64,000 nt of DNA from Coleofasciculus sp937127375 (GTDB taxonomy: Bacteria > Cyanobacteriota > Cyanobacteriia > Cyanobacteriales > Coleofasciculaceae): the NCBI GenBank assembly GCA_040218875.1, contig JAVJQP010000050.1. One strand, 5' to 3'. A model generated the notes under the pieces. That model was not told where the DNA came from. It did no database searches and saw only the letters and a program-made list of their open reading frames with translations. Positions 60,382-64,000 of the stretch are shown here, piece by piece (the stretch's first letter is position 1; the number at the start of each line of letters is the position of its first letter). Position numbers and translations under genes: made by a program.

Positions 60382-61169
60382 TAGGCAATCACCTCAGCCG
60401 CCGCTTCTTCTATTACCCACTCATAACCACGGGATTCTAATTCTAATGCCAATTCCTTACCCCCGGTTTTGAGGATGCGCCCTCCTGCCATGACATGGAC
60501 ATAATCGGGTTCAATATAATTGAGCATCCGTTGGTAGTGGGTAATCAAAATCATGGCATTGTCGGGATTTGCCAAATGATTTACCCCATTGGCGACAATC
60601 TTCAGCGCGTCAATATCCAAACCGGAATCTGTCTCATCGAGAATCGCCAGTTTAGGTTCTAACAGCGCCATTTGTAGAATTTCATTTCGCTTCTTCTCGC
60701 CGCCAGAGAAGCCTTCATTTAAACTGCGCTCTAAAAAGCTGGGATTCATCTTCACAATGTCCAGCTTTTCCTCGATTAAGTCTTCAAAGTCAAAGGTATC
60801 AATTTCCTCTAATCCTTGATGCTTACGGCGGGAATTATAGGCGACGCGCAAGAAGTCTAAATTACTCACTCCAGGAATTTCTAAGGGATACTGAAATGCT
60901 AGAAATATGCCAGATAATGCCCGTTCTTCGGGTTCGAGTTCCAGCAGATTTTGCCCCAGAAAGGTGATCTCGCCACCTGTAACTTCGTAGGCGGGATGTC
61001 CCGCTAAAAGCTTAGAAAAGGTGCTTTTACCTGAGCCATTCTGCCCCATGATGGCGTGAATTTCTCCCGCCTTCACCTCTAGGTTTAAGCCCTTGAGGAT
61101 TTGTTGTCCTTCAACGTTTGCCGTCAAATTGCGGACGGATAAAATTACGTCGCTATTTTCTCTAATCAT
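60381..61169 (-). CDS. sufC: SufC ATPase
   Basis: The 262-aa ABC-type ATPase has Walker A GQNGSGKST, Q-loop FQYPLEIPGV, signature FSGGEKKRNEI and Walker B LAILDETDSGLD. It powers SufBCD cluster assembly. Confidence 0.97.
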   Translation of the reverse strand: MIRENSDVILSVRNLTANVEGQQILKGLNLEVKAGEIHAIMGQNGSGKSTFSKLLAGHPAYEVTGGEITFLGQNLLELEPEERALSGIFLAFQYPLEIPGVSNLDFLRVAYNSRRKHQGLEEIDTFDFEDLIEEKLDIVKMNPSFLERSLNEGFSGGEKKRNEILQMALLEPKLAILDETDSGLDIDALKIVANGVNHLANPDNAMILITHYQRMLNYIEPDYVHVMAGGRILKTGGKELALELESRGYEWVIEEAAAEVIA

Positions 61170-61391
61170 TACAAGTGTTCACCAATTCAAATCAATGATT
61201 ATTCGGGATAAGGGAGAAAAAGGGAGGGGATGTTCCAGACGTAGCATACTACGTCTCTACAATCGGGGCGGGTGTAGGGTGCGTAGGGTGCGTTAGCGGA
61301 GCGTAACGCACCATTTCAAGCGTAACGCACCATTTCAAGCGATAGTCGTGAAACCCGCCCCTACAGACGCGCCATGGTACTTCCCCAATCC
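61170..61391. repeat. palindromic elements between sufB and sufC
   Basis: A GTAGAGACG-family palindrome (61237-61260), a GTGCGTTAGCGGAGCGTAACGCACC palindrome-like element and two CAAGCGTAACGCACCATTT units lie between two genes of one operon. They may form an intra-operon hairpin that tunes relative expression. Confidence 0.7.
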
Positions 61392-62831
61392 CTAACCCAC
61401 GGCTCCTTCTAATTTCAGACTCAATAATTTATCGGCTTCAGCGGCAAATTCCATCGGCAGTTCGTTGAAGACATCTTGACAGAAACCACTGACAATCATG
61501 GAAACTGCATCTTCTTCGGAGATGCCGCGTTGGGTAAAGTAGAAAAGCTGATCCTCGCCAATTTTCGAGGTTGAGGCTTCGTGTTCAACCTTAGCCATAT
61601 TGTTTTCGACTTGAATATAAGGGAACGTATTTGCCTCAGCGGTATCCCCAATCAACATGGAATCGCACTGGGAATAATTCCGCGCTCCTTTGGCTTTCGG
61701 ACTAACTTTCACTAAACCCCGATAGCTATTCTTAGAATTGCCAGCAGAAATCCCTTTAGAAATAATCGTGCTACGGGTGTTTTTGCCGATATGCACCATT
61801 TTGGTTCCGGTGTCGGCTTGCTGCATGTTATTGGTTAACGCCACGGAGTAAAACTCACCCACAGAGTTATCTCCAACCAAAACACAACTGGGATATTTCC
61901 AGGTAATCGCTGAACCCGTTTCTACCTGCGTCCAGGAAATCTTGGAGTTAACGCCTTTGCACAAACCGCGCTTGGTGACAAAGTTATAGATTCCGCCTTT
62001 ACCCTTCTCATCACCTGCAAACCAGTTTTGTACGGTGGAATATTTAATATCGGCGTTATCTAGGGTGACGAGTTCGACAACGGCGGCGTGGAGTTGGTTG
62101 GTGTCGTACATGGGTGCGGTACACCCTTCTAAGTAACTCACCGAACTCCCTTCTTCAGCGACAATCAGGGTGCGCTCAAACTGTCCTGTTTCCCCAGTAT
62201 TAATCCGGAAATAGGTGGACAGTTCCATAGGACATTTGACACCTTTGGGAATAAACACAAAGGAACCGTCACTAAACACCGCCGAGTTCAGGGCAGCAAA
62301 GTAATTATCGCCAACGGGAACCACACTCCCCAGATATTTCTGCACCAATTCTGGGTGTTCTTGCAGCGCTTCGGAGATGGAACAGAAGATAACCCCAGCT
62401 TCGGCTAACTTGCCTTTAAATGTGGTGGCGACGGAAACGCTATCAAAAATGGCATCCACGGCGACGTTAGACAGTCGCTTCTGTTCAGATAGGGGAATCC
62501 CCAGTTTTTCAAAGGTTTCCAGGAGGGCGGGATCAACGTCTTCTAGGCTGTTGAGCTTTTCCGTTTTCTTCTTCGGAGCGGAGTAGTAAATGATATCCTG
62601 ATAGTTGATCGGCGGATAGTGAACGTGGGGCCACGTCGGTTCCTCCATCTTCAACCATTGGCGATAGGCTTTGAGACGAAACTCCAGCATGAACTCCGGT
62701 TCGTTCTTCTTGGCGGAGATCAGGCGGACTACGTCTTCACTCAAGCCACGGGGAATGGTATCGGCTTCAATGTCGGTGACAAAGCCGTACTTGTAGGGTT
62801 GGTTAACTAATTTCTTGACGGTAGCAGTCAT
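61392..62831 (-). CDS. sufB: SufB scaffold subunit
   Basis: The 479-aa protein has YKYGFVTDIEADTIPRGLSE, KGVKCPMELSTYFRIN, GCTAPMYDTNQLHAAVVELV and YSQCDSMLIGD, the conserved Cys and core of SufB. It is the scaffold for nascent Fe-S clusters and heads the operon divergently from sufR. Confidence 0.97.
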   Translation of the reverse strand: MTATVKKLVNQPYKYGFVTDIEADTIPRGLSEDVVRLISAKKNEPEFMLEFRLKAYRQWLKMEEPTWPHVHYPPINYQDIIYYSAPKKKTEKLNSLEDVDPALLETFEKLGIPLSEQKRLSNVAVDAIFDSVSVATTFKGKLAEAGVIFCSISEALQEHPELVQKYLGSVVPVGDNYFAALNSAVFSDGSFVFIPKGVKCPMELSTYFRINTGETGQFERTLIVAEEGSSVSYLEGCTAPMYDTNQLHAAVVELVTLDNADIKYSTVQNWFAGDEKGKGGIYNFVTKRGLCKGVNSKISWTQVETGSAITWKYPSCVLVGDNSVGEFYSVALTNNMQQADTGTKMVHIGKNTRSTIISKGISAGNSKNSYRGLVKVSPKAKGARNYSQCDSMLIGDTAEANTFPYIQVENNMAKVEHEASTSKIGEDQLFYFTQRGISEEDAVSMIVSGFCQDVFNELPMEFAAEADKLLSLKLEGAVG

Positions 62832-62959
62832 TCGCTTCAGTGTTCTCTCTTCGATTAAGGATGGGAAGTGGGCGGGAGCGTTTCTGTATCAATGAACCCG
62901 TCACCTGTTTTCTAAGGTTCGGGCTGATTAGACGACGTTGCACTAGCTCTAGACTAAAA

Positions 62960-62973
62960 CAACACTTTTGTTG
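62960..62973. promoter_or_regulatory. SufR operator, box 1
   Basis: CAAC-ACTTTT-GTTG is a perfect inverted repeat with a 6-base spacer, the consensus known for cyanobacterial SufR. It lies between sufB and sufR. Confidence 0.85.
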
Positions 62974-62999
62974 TTTAACTCTATTGTAGGTTATATTAA

Positions 63000-63013
63000 C
63001 AACTAAGATGTTG
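63000..63013. promoter_or_regulatory. SufR operator, box 2
   Basis: CAAC-TAAGAT-GTTG is a second perfect match 40 bases from the first. Two boxes allow control of both divergent promoters. Confidence 0.85.
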
Positions 63014-63074
63014 TCAAAGTCAACTAAATTTCTTCTGTTGCCCTAACACAAGCGTGATTTCACCCCAAAAGCCG

Positions 63075-63731
63075 ATGACCACCACTCAGCAATCTTCTAC
63101 CAAGCAAGACATTTTGCAGTATTTACTCAAACAGGAGCAAGCGATCGCGCATGCATTAGCGGAAGCTCTGGATATTAGTCCCCAAGCTATTCGGCGTCAC
63201 CTGAAGGATTTAGAAGCCGAGGGACTAATTGAGTATAAATCGGTATCCATGGGAATGGGGCGTCCTCAACATGTTTACCGCTTGAGCAAAAAAGGACGCG
63301 ATCGCTTCCCTAACCATTATGGCGAGTTTGCCGTGTCCTTGCTAGACACCCTGGAAGAAACCGTGGGTCGGGATCAGGTGAGTACCATCCTCCAGAAACA
63401 GTGGGAACGCAAAGCCATGGAATACCGCCAGCTTTTGGGTCAAGGTTCCTTAGCCGAACGAGTCGCCAAATTGGTAGAACTGCGCCAAAGTGAAGGATAC
63501 ATGGCGGAATGGTATCCGGTCGAATCCAGCGAGGCTAGCGAGCCGACTCATAACCAGTTTATTTTCAGAGAACACAACTGTGCAATTTCCAACGTCGCTG
63601 AATCCTTTCCCAGCGTCTGCGGACATGAATTGGAAATGTTTGCCGCTATCCTACCCGATTGTCAAGTCGAGCGCACCCATTGGATTAATCAAGGAGAACA
63701 TCAGTGTGGCTATTTGATTCAGGCGAAATAG
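63075..63731 (+). CDS. sufR: SufR Fe-S transcriptional repressor
   Basis: The protein has an N-terminal winged helix (DILQYLLKQEQAIAHALAEA, ISPQAIRRHLKDLEAEGLI) and C-terminal Cys ligands in EHNCAIS, SVCGHE, LPDCQVE and EHQCGY. With [4Fe-4S] bound it represses sufBCDS. ATG 63075 is used because family proteins start MTTTQQS-like; GTG 63054 is in frame. Confidence 0.93.
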   Translation: MTTTQQSSTKQDILQYLLKQEQAIAHALAEALDISPQAIRRHLKDLEAEGLIEYKSVSMGMGRPQHVYRLSKKGRDRFPNHYGEFAVSLLDTLEETVGRDQVSTILQKQWERKAMEYRQLLGQGSLAERVAKLVELRQSEGYMAEWYPVESSEASEPTHNQFIFREHNCAISNVAESFPSVCGHELEMFAAILPDCQVERTHWINQGEHQCGYLIQAK

Positions 63732-63784
63732 TTGGTCATTGGTCATTGGTCATTGGTCATTCGTCATTTGTCATTCGTTGATTG

Positions 63785-63960
63785 GGAAACCTCTCCCCCA
63801 TCTCCCCCATCTCCCTCATCTCCCCCATCTCCCTCATCTCCCTCATCTCCCCCATCTCACCCATCTCCCCCATCTTCCCCATCTCCCTAATCTCCCCCAT
63901 GTCCCTCATCTCCCCCATCTTCCCCATCTCACCCATCACCCCCCTGCCGAGAAACAGGAG
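63785..63960. repeat. CTCCCCCAT/CTCCCTCAT minisatellite
   Basis: About twenty 9-base units with C/T variation. The complement encodes a 74-residue MGEMREMGE-like frame on the minus strand, which is an artefact of the repeat. Confidence 0.85.
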
Positions 63961-64000
63961 CATTATCCTGAATCTCCTCATATCTCTTATACTCTTGTTC

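Noticed and set aside
63757..63981. 74-residue MGEMREMGE-type protein
   Set aside because: It is the translation of a minisatellite.

Overview
The window is cyanobacterial chromosome, probably from a filamentous species. The HIP1 octamer GCGATCGC and its core are everywhere. The gene content fits: sufBCDS with divergent sufR, remA-gmk, a PAP/fibrillin protein, an SLH/OprB iron porin with a Fur box, a PEP-CTERM subtilase, and many dispersed short palindromes. I cannot name genus or species from sequence alone.

Layout. 1-2.7 kb: alpha/beta hydrolase membrane protein, then a 411-bp tandem duplication. 2.7-6 kb: a DUF559 nuclease and a NACHT NTPase with pentapeptide repeats (probable defence). 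6-17.4 kb: mostly housekeeping and signalling (pilin-like protein, GH57, response regulator-kinase, EamA transporter, GAF-GGDEF, gmk, remA, rqcH). 17.4-20.2 kb: a promoter-terminator unit that looks like a small RNA, then a DUF433/DUF5615 toxin-antitoxin pair broken by a TnpB-type IS, all between two copies of the rsmI 3' end. 20-29 kb: rsmI, an McrBC-like pair, a fibrillin, hemC, a class II aldolase and an FHA protein. 29-35 kb: a decayed segmental duplication around lipoprotein genes, then Fur regulator and iron porin. 35-38 kb: PEP-CTERM subtilase and a lipoprotein.

38.3-49.6 kb is the most unusual part. It holds a one-strand array of at least 15 well-folded tRNA genes plus several degenerate ones. 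Among them lie three proteins of ADP-ribose-removing families (a macro-domain protein, a PARG-like TIGR02452 protein and a NADAR protein), an unknown coiled-coil protein, a second TnpB IS and a giant membrane protein. Downstream of tRNA-Arg(TCT) at 48142-48396 is a compact structured RNA. It carries a near-perfect copy of the 23S rRNA sarcin-ricin loop and of the L11-binding GTPase-associated region, in permuted order and closed by its own perfect stem. Some substitutions relative to 23S are compensatory. I read it as a ribosome factor-centre mimic. Together with the tRNAs and ADP-ribose erasers, this suggests a phage-like island that replaces, decoys or repairs translation RNAs attacked by toxins. 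That function is inference. A D12-class adenine methyltransferase and a truncated HNH endonuclease follow the array.

51-64 kb is ordinary: SPFH/NfeD cluster, Uma2 nuclease, bioF between inverted 45-bp repeats, and the suf operon (SufB, C, D, S) with two CAAC-N6-GTTG SufR boxes in the sufB-sufR divergent region.
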